A stretch of 64,000 nt of DNA from Streptomyces sp. NRRL B-1140 (GCF_001280065.1 NZ_LGEA01000014.1:1-64000); one strand, 5' to 3'; shown: positions 52,197-63,706, counted from the stretch's first letter. A program made the numbers and translations. Notes: generated by a model not told the origin, from the sequence alone.

Positions 52197-52925
52197 TCAG
52201 GCCGCGGCCGGCAGGTCCGGGCGCAGCGGCCAGGCCGGGTCGACCACCTCGTCCACACCACTGCGCGCGAACCACGCCTGCAGGCCCCGCGCCTGCGCCG
52301 CGTGCCACACCGCCTGCAGGGTGTGCAGCTCACCCGGGGCGAGACGCTCCAGCCGGGACGCGAACCGGCGGCCCACCGCCCGGGTGACCTCCAGCGCCGC
52401 CACGGCGTCGGCCGCCGCGTCGTGCGCGCCCTCCAAAGCCACGCCGTAGTGCGCGCACAGATCGGTCAGCGTGCGGCGGCCCTTGCGGTAGCGGTCCAGG
52501 TGCTTGTCCAGAACCCGCGGGTCCAGCACGGACAGCGGCGCCGCCTCGAACCAGCGGCCGAGCGCCGAGGCGCGGTGGCGGCGCAACTCCCGGTCGAGCA
52601 GAGTGAGATCGAACGGCGCGTTCATCACCACGACCGGCCGCCCGGCGTGCGCCTGCTCGGCCAGCGCCTGCGCTATCTCGTACATCACCGGCGCCGGCCA
52701 ACGGCCGTTGCGCTGCAGGTGCTCCTCCGTCAGCCCGTGCACCGCCGTCGCCTCGGCCGGCACCGGCACCCCCGGGTTCACCAGCCAGCGGCTCACCCGC
52801 GGCCGGATGCCCGGCGCATCCTGGACGACCACGGCGGCCGACACGATCCGGTCGGTCTCGACGTCCACGCCCGTCGTCTCCGTGTCGAAGGCGGCCAGCG
52901 GCCCCTCGTACCAGCACGTCGTCAT
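52197..52925 (-). CDS. DEDDh 3'-5' exonuclease (DnaQ-like)
   Basis: The 242-residue protein has motif I AFDTETTGVD (Asp and Glu), motif II NAPFDLTLLDRE (Asp) and motif III GAHDAAADA (HxxxxD), the full DEDDh exonuclease set. Such enzymes remove nucleotides from DNA or RNA ends. The start ATG at 52925 gives MTTCWYEGPLAAFDTET, the form I remember; GTG at 52934 is a close alternative. The DUF4365 gene lies divergent on the other side of a 170-bp region. Substrate unknown. Confidence 0.92.
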   Translation of the reverse strand: MTTCWYEGPLAAFDTETTGVDVETDRIVSAAVVVQDAPGIRPRVSRWLVNPGVPVPAEATAVHGLTEEHLQRNGRWPAPVMYEIAQALAEQAHAGRPVVVMNAPFDLTLLDRELRRHRASALGRWFEAAPLSVLDPRVLDKHLDRYRKGRRTLTDLCAHYGVALEGAHDAAADAVAALEVTRAVGRRFASRLERLAPGELHTLQAVWHAAQARGLQAWFARSGVDEVVDPAWPLRPDLPAAA

Positions 52926-53095
52926 CGGCCCCACAACCCCTCCGTCACCTTCGGCAGTTGACGCACCGTCCGCTGCCCGATTCGGTGATACCCGTGCTGT
53001 TTGCGCCGTACGCCGGACGGAGACAACAGGAGTACGGGTCGTCGCAGTTCAGCGGCCCGCCACGGGGAAACACTGGTTCTGGAAGGCTGTTGGCC

Positions 53096-53662
53096 ATGGC
53101 CATTGCGCAGCCCGAACGGGGCGGGCTGCTGCCCGAGCGCACGGCTCCCTCCCGCGGCACCCTCGCCACCACCGCCTGCATGGAGACACTGCAGGTCGGC
53201 TATCTGCACGCCGTCGCGGCCGCCGCGGGCTGCTCACTGTCCCAGCCCTTTCCCGACAACGGCATCGACTGGCACGTCAGCCACAGCGCCCCCGGGCACA
53301 CGGTCGACGACGAGGTCACCATCAAGGTGCAGCTCAAGGCCACCTATCAGGTGCCGCCCAATCCGCCCGGCCGCACCTTCTCCTTCACCCTCGACAACGA
53401 CCACCTGGCGAAGCTCGCCCGCACACCCGTGTCGGTGCACAAGATCCTCGTGGTGATGCTGGTGCCGCGCTCACAGGACGACTGGCTGCGCGCCGGCCAC
53501 GACCGGCTGGATCTGCGGCACTGCTGCTACTGGACCAATCTCGCCGGACAGCCCATCACCGGCCGCCGCCGCACCACGGTGCGGATACCGACCTCACGCA
53601 TCTTCGACGACCGGGCCCTGTGCGAGATCATGACGCGGGTCGGGACGGGAGGGAAACCGTGA
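53096..53662 (+). CDS. DUF4365 protein, possible PD-(D/E)XK nuclease
   Basis: The 188-residue protein has a DUF4365-type core: DNGIDWHVSHSA followed later by VTIKVQLKATYQV. The spacing of Asp and Q/K (D...QLK) resembles the PD-(D/E)XK active site. It starts at ATG 53096 after GGAAGG. It overlaps the next gene by 4 bp (GTGA), so both make one unit. Function unknown; nuclease or nucleic-acid binding is inferred from motif likeness. Confidence 0.75.
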   Translation: MAIAQPERGGLLPERTAPSRGTLATTACMETLQVGYLHAVAAAAGCSLSQPFPDNGIDWHVSHSAPGHTVDDEVTIKVQLKATYQVPPNPPGRTFSFTLDNDHLAKLARTPVSVHKILVVMLVPRSQDDWLRAGHDRLDLRHCCYWTNLAGQPITGRRRTTVRIPTSRIFDDRALCEIMTRVGTGGKP

Positions 53663-54885
53663 CGCACCGCCCGACCGAGGAGCCGCTGAGGCAGGTCCGG
53701 CCGCATCCCGTCGGCACCACACGGAGCGGCTCGACGCCCGAGCCGCCCGAGCCCGCCGGCACCGACCCGGCCGTGCTGGGCGCCCTGCTGCGCCGGCACG
53801 GCTGGCAGCGGCGCGGCGGCGCGCCCGGACGCTACGGCCGCTGGACCCCGCCCGGCCCCGGAGGCAGCGGCACCAGCCTCCTGGTGCCGGAGAGCCGTGC
53901 CTTCCCCGACAGCGACGAGCTGCTCGGCGAGGCCCTGCTCGCCCTGTCCCGCAGCGGCTCGCCCTCCGCCCGTGAGGTCCTCGTCTCCCTCGCCGTGCCC
54001 AGCGACGAGATCCGCTGGTGGCACGACGTCCCCGCGGGGCCCGCCGGAGCCGCGTCCTGGACCGTCGAGGACCGGCTGCGCGGCGCCGCCCGCCGGATGC
54101 TGCTCGCCGCGGCCCTCGCCACCCGCGCCCGGGCCGGCTACCACGGTGCCCGTCACCGCCGTACCGCCGCCGCGGCCCTGGAGAACGTCCTCGTCGGCTC
54201 CGCCACCGACGGCCGGCTCACCGCGTTCGTGCCGGTCGCCGGCGGCCGCCCCCTGGCCGTACGCCTCCACCAGGCGCTGTTCGCCGCCCGGGAGGCCATC
54301 GACTACCAGCGGGCCACCGGCGGCATGGACGGCTTCGACACCGCTGTCGGGGCAGGAGTGAGCCACGAGCTCACCGAGGCCCTGGTGACCCTCGTCCAGG
54401 GCACGGAGGGCGCCCGGATCGCCGTCGAGTGGGCCCCGGCGGCCGGGGTACCCGAGGGGTGCGCCCCCTCTGCCGAGCCGGTCGAGTTCTCGCCCGGCGA
54501 CCTGGCCGTGCTGCGCGAGGCGGGCGCCCGCTACCTGCGTGAGGAACCCGCGGTGCCGGTGCGGCTCACGGGAGCGGTGGTCCGGCTGCGCCGGTCCGGG
54601 CCGCGCGGCGAGGGCACCGTACGGCTGCGCGTCCTGGCCGGGGCCGACGTGCCGAACGTCCGGATCACCCTCGACGAGGACGCGTACCGGATCGCCGGGC
54701 ACGCCCATCTCGTGGGACTTCCGGTCCGGGTGCAGGGGCGGCTGGAGAGCCGGAGCGGGTTCCGCCGCCTCACCGGCGCCCATGGTGTCGTCCCGGTCCA
54801 GGTCGACGACGCCGAACGGGACCGCCTGATGAAGGAGCTCCACGAGAACCTCGACTTCTTCGAAGGGGCCTGCGAAGGGGACTGA
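53659..54885 (+). CDS. Partner of the DUF4365 protein, function unknown
   Basis: The 408-residue protein starts at GTG 53659, inside the DUF4365 stop, with GGAGGG upstream. The middle part is Ala/Arg-rich and helical ([26 protein letters not shown]), and the C-terminal 90 residues ([20 protein letters not shown]) look like a beta-rich OB-type fold. I recognise no named domain. Always-coupled overlap suggests a complex with the DUF4365 protein. The large frame starting at 52504 is not its real start. Confidence 0.78.
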   Translation: MTHRPTEEPLRQVRPHPVGTTRSGSTPEPPEPAGTDPAVLGALLRRHGWQRRGGAPGRYGRWTPPGPGGSGTSLLVPESRAFPDSDELLGEALLALSRSGSPSAREVLVSLAVPSDEIRWWHDVPAGPAGAASWTVEDRLRGAARRMLLAAALATRARAGYHGARHRRTAAAALENVLVGSATDGRLTAFVPVAGGRPLAVRLHQALFAAREAIDYQRATGGMDGFDTAVGAGVSHELTEALVTLVQGTEGARIAVEWAPAAGVPEGCAPSAEPVEFSPGDLAVLREAGARYLREEPAVPVRLTGAVVRLRRSGPRGEGTVRLRVLAGADVPNVRITLDEDAYRIAGHAHLVGLPVRVQGRLESRSGFRRLTGAHGVVPVQVDDAERDRLMKELHENLDFFEGACEGD

Positions 54886-55030
54886 CGACCCCTGCCGAGG
54901 GGACGGACCGAGCCTGCGGCGGGGGCCGGGCGGGAACGATTTCGCGTCGGGCGGCCCCGGGTCGGTACGATCCTTACTCGTGCGCGCGCTCGGGTATGGC
55001 GCCGCAGCCCCCTTCAGTCAGGAGAGACCG

Positions 55031-57007
<1,977 letters not shown>

Positions 57008-57020
57008 TCACACGGTGCGT

Positions 57021-57046
57021 AGGCCCCCGGGGAGACCCGGGGGCCT
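57021..57046 (+). terminator. Terminator of thrS
   Basis: Perfect 11-bp arms AGGCCCCCGGG and CCCGGGGGCCT with a GAGA loop, 14 bp past the thrS stop. Confidence 0.88.
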
Positions 57047-57071
57047 TTGCCGTCCCCCCAGGTCGACGCCA

Positions 57072-57077
57072 TATGCT
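57072..57077 (+). promoter_or_regulatory. -10 element for a leaderless HIT-gene transcript
   Basis: TATGCT is followed by exactly 7 nt and then ATG 57085. No ribosome-binding site between, which fits a leaderless mRNA. Confidence 0.55.
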
Positions 57078-57084
57078 GCACTGC

Positions 57085-57630
57085 ATGACGAGTGAGCCGG
57101 AGCAGCAGCTGGGAGTAGGGACGCAGGACGCGTTCCAGCGTCTGTGGACGCCCCATCGGATGGCCTACATCCAGGGCGAGAACAAGCCCACCGGCCCGGG
57201 CGCCGGCGACGGCTGCCCCTTCTGCTCGATCCCGGCCAAGTCCGACGAGGACGGGCTCGTCGTCCGGCGCGGCGAGCAGGTCTACGCGGTGCTCAACCTC
57301 TACCCGTACAACGGCGGCCACCTGATGACCGTGCCCTACCGGCACGTCGCCGACTACACCGACCTCACCGCGGGGGAGACAGCCGAGCTCGGCGAACTCA
57401 CCAAGCAGGCGATGACGGCCTTGCGCACGGCCTCCGGCGCCCACGGCTTCAACATCGGCATGAACCAGGGCACGGTCGCCGGCGCCGGCATCGCCGCACA
57501 CCTGCACCAGCACATCGTGCCGCGCTGGGGCGGGGACACGAACTTCATGCCGGTGGTGGGACACACGCGGGTGCTGCCACAGCTCCTGGCCGACACAAGG
57601 AAGATGCTGGCGGACGCCTGGCCGTCATGA
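57085..57630 (+). CDS. HIT-domain hydrolase or phosphorylase
   Basis: The 181-residue protein has the HIT active site HLHQHIVPRW (HxHxHxx) and the usual upstream blocks (CPFCSIPAKSDEDGLVVRRGEQV, NLYPYNGGHLMTVP). It resembles actinobacterial AP4A-type HIT proteins that act on dinucleoside polyphosphates. The ATG 57085 follows a leaderless -10 element. Placed beside thrS and upstream of the PIM operon region, as in other actinobacteria. Substrate inferred from family. Confidence 0.92.
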   Translation: MTSEPEQQLGVGTQDAFQRLWTPHRMAYIQGENKPTGPGAGDGCPFCSIPAKSDEDGLVVRRGEQVYAVLNLYPYNGGHLMTVPYRHVADYTDLTAGETAELGELTKQAMTALRTASGAHGFNIGMNQGTVAGAGIAAHLHQHIVPRWGGDTNFMPVVGHTRVLPQLLADTRKMLADAWPS

Positions 57631-57667
57631 ACCGCGGGCATGCGTGCCGCCCGGGGCGGTGGGGGTC

Positions 57668-57711
57668 CCCCCCTGCTCGAGCGAAGCCGAGAGCTTGGGG
57701 GAGGGCGGGCG
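57668..57711 (+). repeat. Dispersed palindromic repeat between the HIT gene and a membrane-protein gene
   Basis: GGGGGTCCCCCCCTGCTCGA followed by GCGAAGCCGAGAGCTTGGGGGAG. I recall this element as highly repeated in Streptomyces genomes. It can fold into a long imperfect hairpin. A diverged copy lies inside a permease gene at 41158-41202. Confidence 0.8.
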
Positions 57712-57781
57712 CGGCGGCACCCCGCGGCGCCGGGCCGCGCACCCACCCGTGCCCCAGCACCAACGCCGGACACCTCACCGA

Positions 57782-59497
57782 CTAGGCGTCGTAGACGTCC
57801 GCCTTCTTCGGCGAAGCCTCCTGCACCGCCCCGCTGAGCGCCGCCGACCTGGACCCGAACTTCTCCACGTCCACGCCGTTCTCCCGCAGCACCTTCAGGG
57901 CCGCCGTATGCACCACCCGCAGCACCGGCGTGGCCGCCCGCAGCGCGTCGTCGGCCATGAAGCGGTGCCGCCACGGCTGGTCGGCCCACGCGTGCCGCAG
58001 GCCGAACGGCTCCGGCAGCGTCAGGCTGCCGCCGAGCCAGTTGAGCACCGGCGGATACCAGGTCAGCGGGGCGCGCGCGGCCAGCCGTACCACCTCGTCG
58101 GCGTCGATCAGCGGGAGCTTGACCGTGCGGGTCTCCCAGAACTTGAACGACTTCTGGACCGTCTTCTCCTTGGCGGCGGGCTTCTCGTTGAACAGGGAGT
58201 TCACCGGCCCCAGCGCGTGCCCGGTGACCTCGATGCGCAGCGTGTCGTGCAGCACGGTCACCGTGATCAGCATCGTGATCACCAGGTGGCCGTCCCACAG
58301 GGTCCACTGGACGCCCAGGTAGTGCCGGTCGCCGCTGCCGAACTGCTGCTTGTTGCAGATGTCCTGGATGGCGTGCGTCCGGACCGTGTACGCGTCGACG
58401 TCCGTGCCGCTCGGCCGGGACACCTCCGTCGCCTTCTCGCCGATCGGCGTGACGACCCAGTGCGTGATGGACGGCTTGGGGAAACCGCCGGTGTTGATGG
58501 ACGTACGCTCCAGCATGCCGAGGCCGCCCTGGATCGCCACGATGACGTCCCAGCTGCGGAACGGGTGGAAGTCCTTGCCCGGCTCGGCCGATACCAGTTC
58601 CTCGGCCAGTTGCCAGCTGCCCCACCGCGTGCCCATGCCGAGTATGCCCTTGGGACCGGCGTAGAAGACCGAGTTGGAACGCTGCTCGGCCGCGAGGCGG
58701 GCCAGCTCCTTGCGGACCTGCTCGGCGGCGTCACCGGGGTTGCCGGGGACGGCCTCGGGGATCTTGGCGCCGACACCGCCGCCCGACAGCAGGCTCGCCC
58801 AGCGCTCCCGCAGGTCCCGGGCGGTCCGCTCGCAGATGTGCTTGGCCCAGAACCAGCCCACGACGGGCATGATCACCGCCGCGCGCCCGTACAGGGCCCA
58901 GAATCCCGTGAACGGCATGCGCAGCAGGAACAGCACGGCCAGTGCGCCCACGGCGACCAGCAGCGTCGTCGCGAGGGCACCCGCACGCTTGTCCTCGCGC
59001 TTGGCCATGGTGGTGCGCAGGGTGAACACCAGCAGCCACACGAGGAAGCCCGGCAGGAACAGCAGCCCGCAGATCACCGTGACCGCCGACAGGCGGTTGT
59101 CGCGGTCGCGGCGGATGCGGTGGGCCGCCAGGCAGTGCTCCACGACGACCTGGGGCTCGATGCCGAAGGACTGGATGACCGGCTTGCGCTCGGCACCCAG
59201 CATCCGGTCGATCACCGCGCGGGAGAAGGCCTCGCCCAGCCTGGGGCGGAAGATCTTCGCCCAGGAGCGCGGCGGGGTCACCTTCGACTGGTGCCACTCG
59301 TTGTCGGCGGCCAGGATCTTGGTGACCTCGTCGTCCCGGTAGGCCGCCGCCGCCAGCGCGTAGGTCGCCGCCGTCTGGCCGCTCGCACCCGCGAGGGGTA
59401 CCTGAGCCCCCGGGCTGAAGTCGAATCCGTCCGTCACTGCCGCCCCCATCGCTGCCGCATCCGCATCTGCGGCCTTCCCGACTTCCGCGCTCCGCAC
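57782..59497 (-). CDS. Membrane protein, function unknown
   Basis: The 571-residue protein has a soluble N-terminal part, about four helices in the middle (AVTVICGLLFLPGFLVWLLVFTL, ALATTLLVAVGALAVLFLL, PFTGFWALYGRAAVIMPVVGWFW) and a large soluble C-terminal part with no recognised domain. The frame start at 59497 is the longest option; an ATG 16 codons in (MGAAVTDGFDF) or the GTG four codons later may be the true start. It is 123 bp from the EF-G-like gene on the same strand. Function unknown. Confidence 0.82.
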   Translation of the reverse strand: MRSAEVGKAADADAAAMGAAVTDGFDFSPGAQVPLAGASGQTAATYALAAAAYRDDEVTKILAADNEWHQSKVTPPRSWAKIFRPRLGEAFSRAVIDRMLGAERKPVIQSFGIEPQVVVEHCLAAHRIRRDRDNRLSAVTVICGLLFLPGFLVWLLVFTLRTTMAKREDKRAGALATTLLVAVGALAVLFLLRMPFTGFWALYGRAAVIMPVVGWFWAKHICERTARDLRERWASLLSGGGVGAKIPEAVPGNPGDAAEQVRKELARLAAEQRSNSVFYAGPKGILGMGTRWGSWQLAEELVSAEPGKDFHPFRSWDVIVAIQGGLGMLERTSINTGGFPKPSITHWVVTPIGEKATEVSRPSGTDVDAYTVRTHAIQDICNKQQFGSGDRHYLGVQWTLWDGHLVITMLITVTVLHDTLRIEVTGHALGPVNSLFNEKPAAKEKTVQKSFKFWETRTVKLPLIDADEVVRLAARAPLTWYPPVLNWLGGSLTLPEPFGLRHAWADQPWRHRFMADDALRAATPVLRVVHTAALKVLRENGVDVEKFGSRSAALSGAVQEASPKKADVYDA

Positions 59498-59541
59498 ACC
59501 TGTTGATCAGGTCATCAGCGTATCCGCCCGTGCCGGAGAGC

Positions 59542-59572
59542 GGGGCGGGCGGCCCGTCAAGCCGCCCGCCCC
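59542..59572 (-). terminator. Terminator of the EF-G-like gene
   Basis: Perfect 12-bp arms GGGGCGGGCGGC and GCCGCCCGCCCC with a 7-nt loop, 48 bp past the stop of the minus-strand EF-G-like gene. Confidence 0.8.
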
Positions 59573-59619
59573 GGCGGAGAGAAGCCCCCAGGAGGGAACG
59601 TGGTGGCGCCCGGCGCCGA

Positions 59620-61818
59620 CTACGAGGCCACGCGCTCCTCTTCGCGCACCCGGTCCGCGACCTGCTGCGGCATCGGTTCGTGCCGCGCGTACCGCCGGCT
59701 GAACCCCGCCGTGCCGTGCGCCATCGACCGCAGGTCGATCGCGTACCGGCCGATCTCGATCTCGGGCACCTCGGCCCGGATCAGCGTGCGCCCGCCGGGG
59801 GTCTGCTCGGTGCCCAGCACCCGCCCGCGCCGCCCCGACAGGTCGCTCATCACGGCACCCACGAAGTCGTCGCCGACCAGCACCGACACCTCGGCCACCG
59901 GCTCCAGCAGATGGATCCTCGCGCCGGCCGCGGCCTCCCGCAGCGCCAGCGCTCCGGCCGTCTGGAACGCGGCGTCGGAGGAGTCCACCGAGTGCGCCTT
60001 GCCGTCGAGGAGGGTCACCCGTACGTCGATGAGCGGGTACCCGGCAGCGACTCCCCTGGCCGCCTGAGCGCGCACGCCCTTCTCCACCGACGGGATGAAC
60101 TGCCGGGGCACCGCGCCGCCGACGACCTTGTCGACGAACTCGATGCCGGACCCGCCGGGCAGCGGCTCGACCTCGATCTCGCAGATGGCGAACTGCCCGT
60201 GCCCGCCGGACTGCTTGACGTGCCTGCCCCGGCCGGCCGACCTGGTCGCGAACGTCTCGCGCAGCGACACCCGGTGCGGCACGACGTCGACTTGGACGCC
60301 GTACCGGCTGCGCAGCCGCTCCAGGGCAACGTCGGCGTGCGCCTCGCCCAGGCACCACAGCACCACCTGGTGGGTGTCCTGGTTCTGTTCGAGCCGCATC
60401 GTCGGGTCCTCGGCCACCAGCCGGGCCAGGCCCTGGGAGAGCTTGTCCTCGTCCGGTTTGCTGTGCGCCCGGATGGCCAGCGGCAGCAGCGGGTCGGGCA
60501 TCTGCCACGGCTCCATGAGCAGCGGGTCGTCCTTGGCGGACAGGGTGTCGCCGGTCTCGGCGCGGCCCAGCTTCGCCACGCAGGCCAAGTCACCCGCGAT
60601 GACGTGCGACACCGGGCGCTGCTGCTTGCCGAACGGCGTGGACAGGGCGCCGATCCGCTCGTCGACGTCGTGGTCCTCGTGCCCCCGGTCGGCCAGCCCG
60701 TGCCCGGAGACGTGGACCGTCTGATCGGCGCGCAGGGTGCCGGAGAACAGCCGGATCAGCGACAGCCGGCCGACGTACGGGTCGGAGGAGGTCTTCACGA
60801 CCTCCGCGACCAGCGGAGCGCCCGGGTCGCACGGCTTGAGCTCGCGCGGCTTGCCGTCGATGGTCGTGACCTGCACCCTCTCGTGCTCCAGTGGCGTGGG
60901 GAAACCCCGCGTGATCAGCTCCAGCAGCTCCAGGGTGCCGAGCCCCTGCCGGGCTCCCTCACCCGCGGGGGCGGCGGCCAGGACGGGGAAGAAGACGCCT
61001 CGCGCGACGGCCCGCTCCAGATCCTCGATGAGCGTGGCGACGTCGATCGGCTCCCCGCCGAGGTAGCGGTCCATGAGGGTCTCGTCCTCGCTCTCGGAGA
61101 TGATCCCCTCGATGAGCCGGTTGCGGGCCTCCTCGATCAGCGGCAGCTGGTCCTCGCCCGGCTCGGATTCCTTGCGCTCGCCGGCCGAGTAGTCGAACAG
61201 CTTCTGCGACAGCAGGCCGATCAGCCCGGTCACGGGCGCGTGCCCGTCGGGAGCCTGGGGGCCGTGCAGCGGCAGGTAGAGCGGCAGGACCGCGTCGGGA
61301 TCGTCCGCGCCGAAGGCCTCCGCGCAGGTCCGTGTCATCTCCTCGAAGTCGGAACGCGCCGACTCCAGGTGCGTGACGACGATGGCCCGGGGCATGCCCA
61401 CGGCCGCGCACTCCTCCCACACCATGCGGGTCGAGCCGTCCACGCCGTCCGAGGCCGAGACGACGAAGAGGGCCGCGTCCGCCGCGCGCAGACCGGCCCT
61501 GAGCTCACCGACGAAGTCGGCGTATCCGGGGGTGTCGAGGAGATTGACCTTGATGCCGTCCCACTCGACGGGCACCAGGGAGAGCTGCACCGAGCGCTGC
61601 TGCCGGTGCTCGATGTCGTCGTAGTCGGAGACGGTGCCGCCGTCCTCCACGCGACCCGCCCGGTTCACCGCCCCCGCCGTGAGTGCGAGGGCCTCCACCA
61701 ATGTGGTCTTGCCCGATCCGGAGTGGCCGACCAGCACCACATTCCGTACGGAGCGAGGGTGGTCGGCCGCTCGTGCCCTGCCGGCGGCCCCAGGGTGTGT
61801 CTGTGCCTTGTCGCCCAT
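59620..61818 (-). CDS. Elongation factor G-like protein (EF-G2 type) with altered GTPase motifs
   Basis: The 732-residue protein has the full five-domain EF-G layout. The P-loop is intact (GHSGSGKTT, 31-39), but three catalytic spots differ from EF-G. RGITI of switch I is RSVQL (75-79). DTPGH is DTPGY (95-99), which replaces the catalytic His. NKxD is THLE (149-152). Domains II-V are well kept (e.g. GGHGQFAICEIEVEPL). This is the actinobacterial EF-G2 group; the mycobacterial relative reportedly binds GTP but lacks ribosome-stimulated GTPase. ATG 61818 has GGGAGG upstream. It is divergent from pgsA. Role unknown. Confidence 0.93.
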   Translation of the reverse strand: MGDKAQTHPGAAGRARAADHPRSVRNVVLVGHSGSGKTTLVEALALTAGAVNRAGRVEDGGTVSDYDDIEHRQQRSVQLSLVPVEWDGIKVNLLDTPGYADFVGELRAGLRAADAALFVVSASDGVDGSTRMVWEECAAVGMPRAIVVTHLESARSDFEEMTRTCAEAFGADDPDAVLPLYLPLHGPQAPDGHAPVTGLIGLLSQKLFDYSAGERKESEPGEDQLPLIEEARNRLIEGIISESEDETLMDRYLGGEPIDVATLIEDLERAVARGVFFPVLAAAPAGEGARQGLGTLELLELITRGFPTPLEHERVQVTTIDGKPRELKPCDPGAPLVAEVVKTSSDPYVGRLSLIRLFSGTLRADQTVHVSGHGLADRGHEDHDVDERIGALSTPFGKQQRPVSHVIAGDLACVAKLGRAETGDTLSAKDDPLLMEPWQMPDPLLPLAIRAHSKPDEDKLSQGLARLVAEDPTMRLEQNQDTHQVVLWCLGEAHADVALERLRSRYGVQVDVVPHRVSLRETFATRSAGRGRHVKQSGGHGQFAICEIEVEPLPGGSGIEFVDKVVGGAVPRQFIPSVEKGVRAQAARGVAAGYPLIDVRVTLLDGKAHSVDSSDAAFQTAGALALREAAAGARIHLLEPVAEVSVLVGDDFVGAVMSDLSGRRGRVLGTEQTPGGRTLIRAEVPEIEIGRYAIDLRSMAHGTAGFSRRYARHEPMPQQVADRVREEERVAS

Positions 61819-62093
61819 GATCCTGCCTCCCGTGCACGGTGAGGTCACTGTGGGCGCGGACACGCGGAGCCCGCGTGCGGTGCGGCTCCGGCGACGCCCG
61901 CGGTCATTCGACCTTCCCACTCCCGTCACGGCGCGTCCATACGAACGACGTGGGCGCGCCGCCCACCAGGGGCTCGAGGGTTCCCCCGAAAGGGGTCCGG
62001 GTGCCCGGCCCTCGCCCACGCGCGCGCGTGACTACGATGGGCCAGCCGGTGGCCAGCAGGGGCCAGACGGCGACACCGACCCTCGGGAAGGCC

Positions 62094-62801
62094 ATGCTGA
62101 ACAAGTACGCGCGTGCATTCTTCACGCGTGTCCTCACACCGTTCGCCGCGTTTCTGATCCGGCGGGGCGTCAGCCCCGACACCGTCACGCTCATCGGCAC
62201 CGCCGGTGTGGTCGCGGGCGCGCTGGTCTTCTACCCCATGGGCGAGTTCTTCTGGGGCACGGTCGTGATCACGCTGTTCGTGTTCTCCGACCTCGTCGAC
62301 GGCAACATGGCCCGGCAACTGGGCCGCTCCAGCCGCTGGGGCGCCTTCCTGGACTCCACGCTCGACCGGGTCGCCGACGGCGCGATCTTCGGCGGCTTCA
62401 TCCTCTGGTACGCAGGAGGGGGCGACGACCTCGTCCTGTGCGCCGTCTCGATCTTCTGTCTGGCCAGCGGGCAGGTGGTGTCGTACACCAAGGCCCGGGG
62501 CGAGTCGATCGGCCTGCCGGTGGCGGTCAACGGGCTCGTCGAGCGGGCCGAGCGGCTGGTGATCTCCCTGGTCGCGGCGGGGCTCGCGGGCCTGCACAAG
62601 TTCGGCGTGCCCGGCATCCAGTACCTGCTGCCCGTCGCCCTGTGGATCGTCGCCGTGGGCAGCCTCGTCACGCTCGTCCAGCGGGTCGTCACGGTCCGCC
62701 GGGAGTCCGCGGAGGCCGAGGCCGCGGCGGCCACGGCGGACGGGCAGGACAATGAGGACGAGCAGCAGAACGCCTCTCACGGGAGCGAGGCGGCCACGTG
62801 A
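62094..62801 (+). CDS. pgsA: Phosphatidylinositol phosphate synthase (CDP-alcohol phosphatidyltransferase)
   Basis: The 235-residue membrane enzyme has the family motif DLVDGNMARQLGRSSRWGAF followed by LDSTLD, the D-G-AR-G-D-D array, and about six helices. In actinobacteria this gene makes phosphatidylinositol phosphate, the base of PIM lipids. ATG 62094 has GGGAAGG 5 bp upstream and gives MLNKYARAFFTRVLTPF, which I recall as the usual N-terminus. It overlaps patA by 4 bp (GTGA). Confidence 0.93.
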   Translation: MLNKYARAFFTRVLTPFAAFLIRRGVSPDTVTLIGTAGVVAGALVFYPMGEFFWGTVVITLFVFSDLVDGNMARQLGRSSRWGAFLDSTLDRVADGAIFGGFILWYAGGGDDLVLCAVSIFCLASGQVVSYTKARGESIGLPVAVNGLVERAERLVISLVAAGLAGLHKFGVPGIQYLLPVALWIVAVGSLVTLVQRVVTVRRESAEAEAAAATADGQDNEDEQQNASHGSEAAT

Positions 62802-63706
62802 GCGCTCAGGACCGGCTGACGGACGCGCTGTACGGCCTCGGCTGGGGCACGGTCAAGAAGCTCCCCGAGCCGGCCGCCGCACGGCTCGGCCGCACCATCG
62901 CCGACCTGGCCTGGAAGCAGCGCGGCAAGGGCGTGCAGCGCCTGGAGAGCAACTACGCGCGTGTGGTGCCCGGTGCGAGCCCCGAGCGTCTCGCCGAACT
63001 GTCCCGCGCGGGCATGCGCTCCTACCTGCGTTACTGGATGGAGTCCTTCCGCCTCCCCGCCTGGAGCAAGGAGCGGATCAAGGGCGGTTTCGAGCCGAAG
63101 GACCTGCACCACCTCACCGAGGGCATGGCCGCAGGCAAGGGCGTCATACTCGCGCTGCCGCACCTCGCCAACTGGGACCTCGCCGGCGCCTGGGTCACCA
63201 CGAGACTCGGCATCCCCTTCACCACGGTCGCCGAGCGCCTGAAGCCCGAGACGCTCTACGACCGCTTCGTCGCCTACCGCGAGGGCCTCGGCATGGAGGT
63301 CCTGCCGCACAGCGGCGGCACCGCCTTCGGCACCCTGGCCCGCCGGCTGCGCGACGGCGGACTGGTCTGCCTGGTCGCCGACCGCGACCTGTCCGCCTCC
63401 GGCGTCGAGGTCGACTTCTTCGGCGCCACGGCGCGCATGCCGGCCGGACCCGCCCTGCTCGCCCAGCAGACCGGCGCCCTGCTGCTGCCCGTCACCCTCT
63501 GGTACGACGACTCGCCCGTGATGCAGGGCCGCGTCCACCCGCCCGTCGAGGTCCCCGAGCCGGGCACACGCGCCGAGAAGACATCCGTCATGACACAGGC
63601 GCTGGCCGACGCCTTCGCCACGGGTATCGCCGACCATCCGGAGGACTGGCACATGCTGCAGCGCCTGTGGCTCGCGGACCTCGACCCCGCGAAGGGGCGC
63701 CCGTGA
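62798..63706 (+). CDS. patA: Phosphatidylinositol mannoside acyltransferase
   Basis: The 302-residue enzyme acylates mannose in PIM lipids. The HX4D catalytic motif is LPHLANWDLAGAW and the lauroyl/myristoyl acyltransferase-like fold continues through ADRDLSASGVEVDFFGATAR. It starts with GTG 62798 inside the pgsA stop and overlaps pimA by 4 bp, giving the standard pgsA-patA-pimA order. Probably sits at the inner face of the membrane. Confidence 0.93.
   Translation: MSAQDRLTDALYGLGWGTVKKLPEPAAARLGRTIADLAWKQRGKGVQRLESNYARVVPGASPERLAELSRAGMRSYLRYWMESFRLPAWSKERIKGGFEPKDLHHLTEGMAAGKGVILALPHLANWDLAGAWVTTRLGIPFTTVAERLKPETLYDRFVAYREGLGMEVLPHSGGTAFGTLARRLRDGGLVCLVADRDLSASGVEVDFFGATARMPAGPALLAQQTGALLLPVTLWYDDSPVMQGRVHPPVEVPEPGTRAEKTSVMTQALADAFATGIADHPEDWHMLQRLWLADLDPAKGRP

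Noticed and set aside
52504..54885. 793-residue version of the DUF4365 partner gene
   Set aside because: The first 385 codons run antisense to the exonuclease and through the DUF4365 gene in another frame; the GTG at 53659 with GGAGGG and the GTGA overlap is the credible start.
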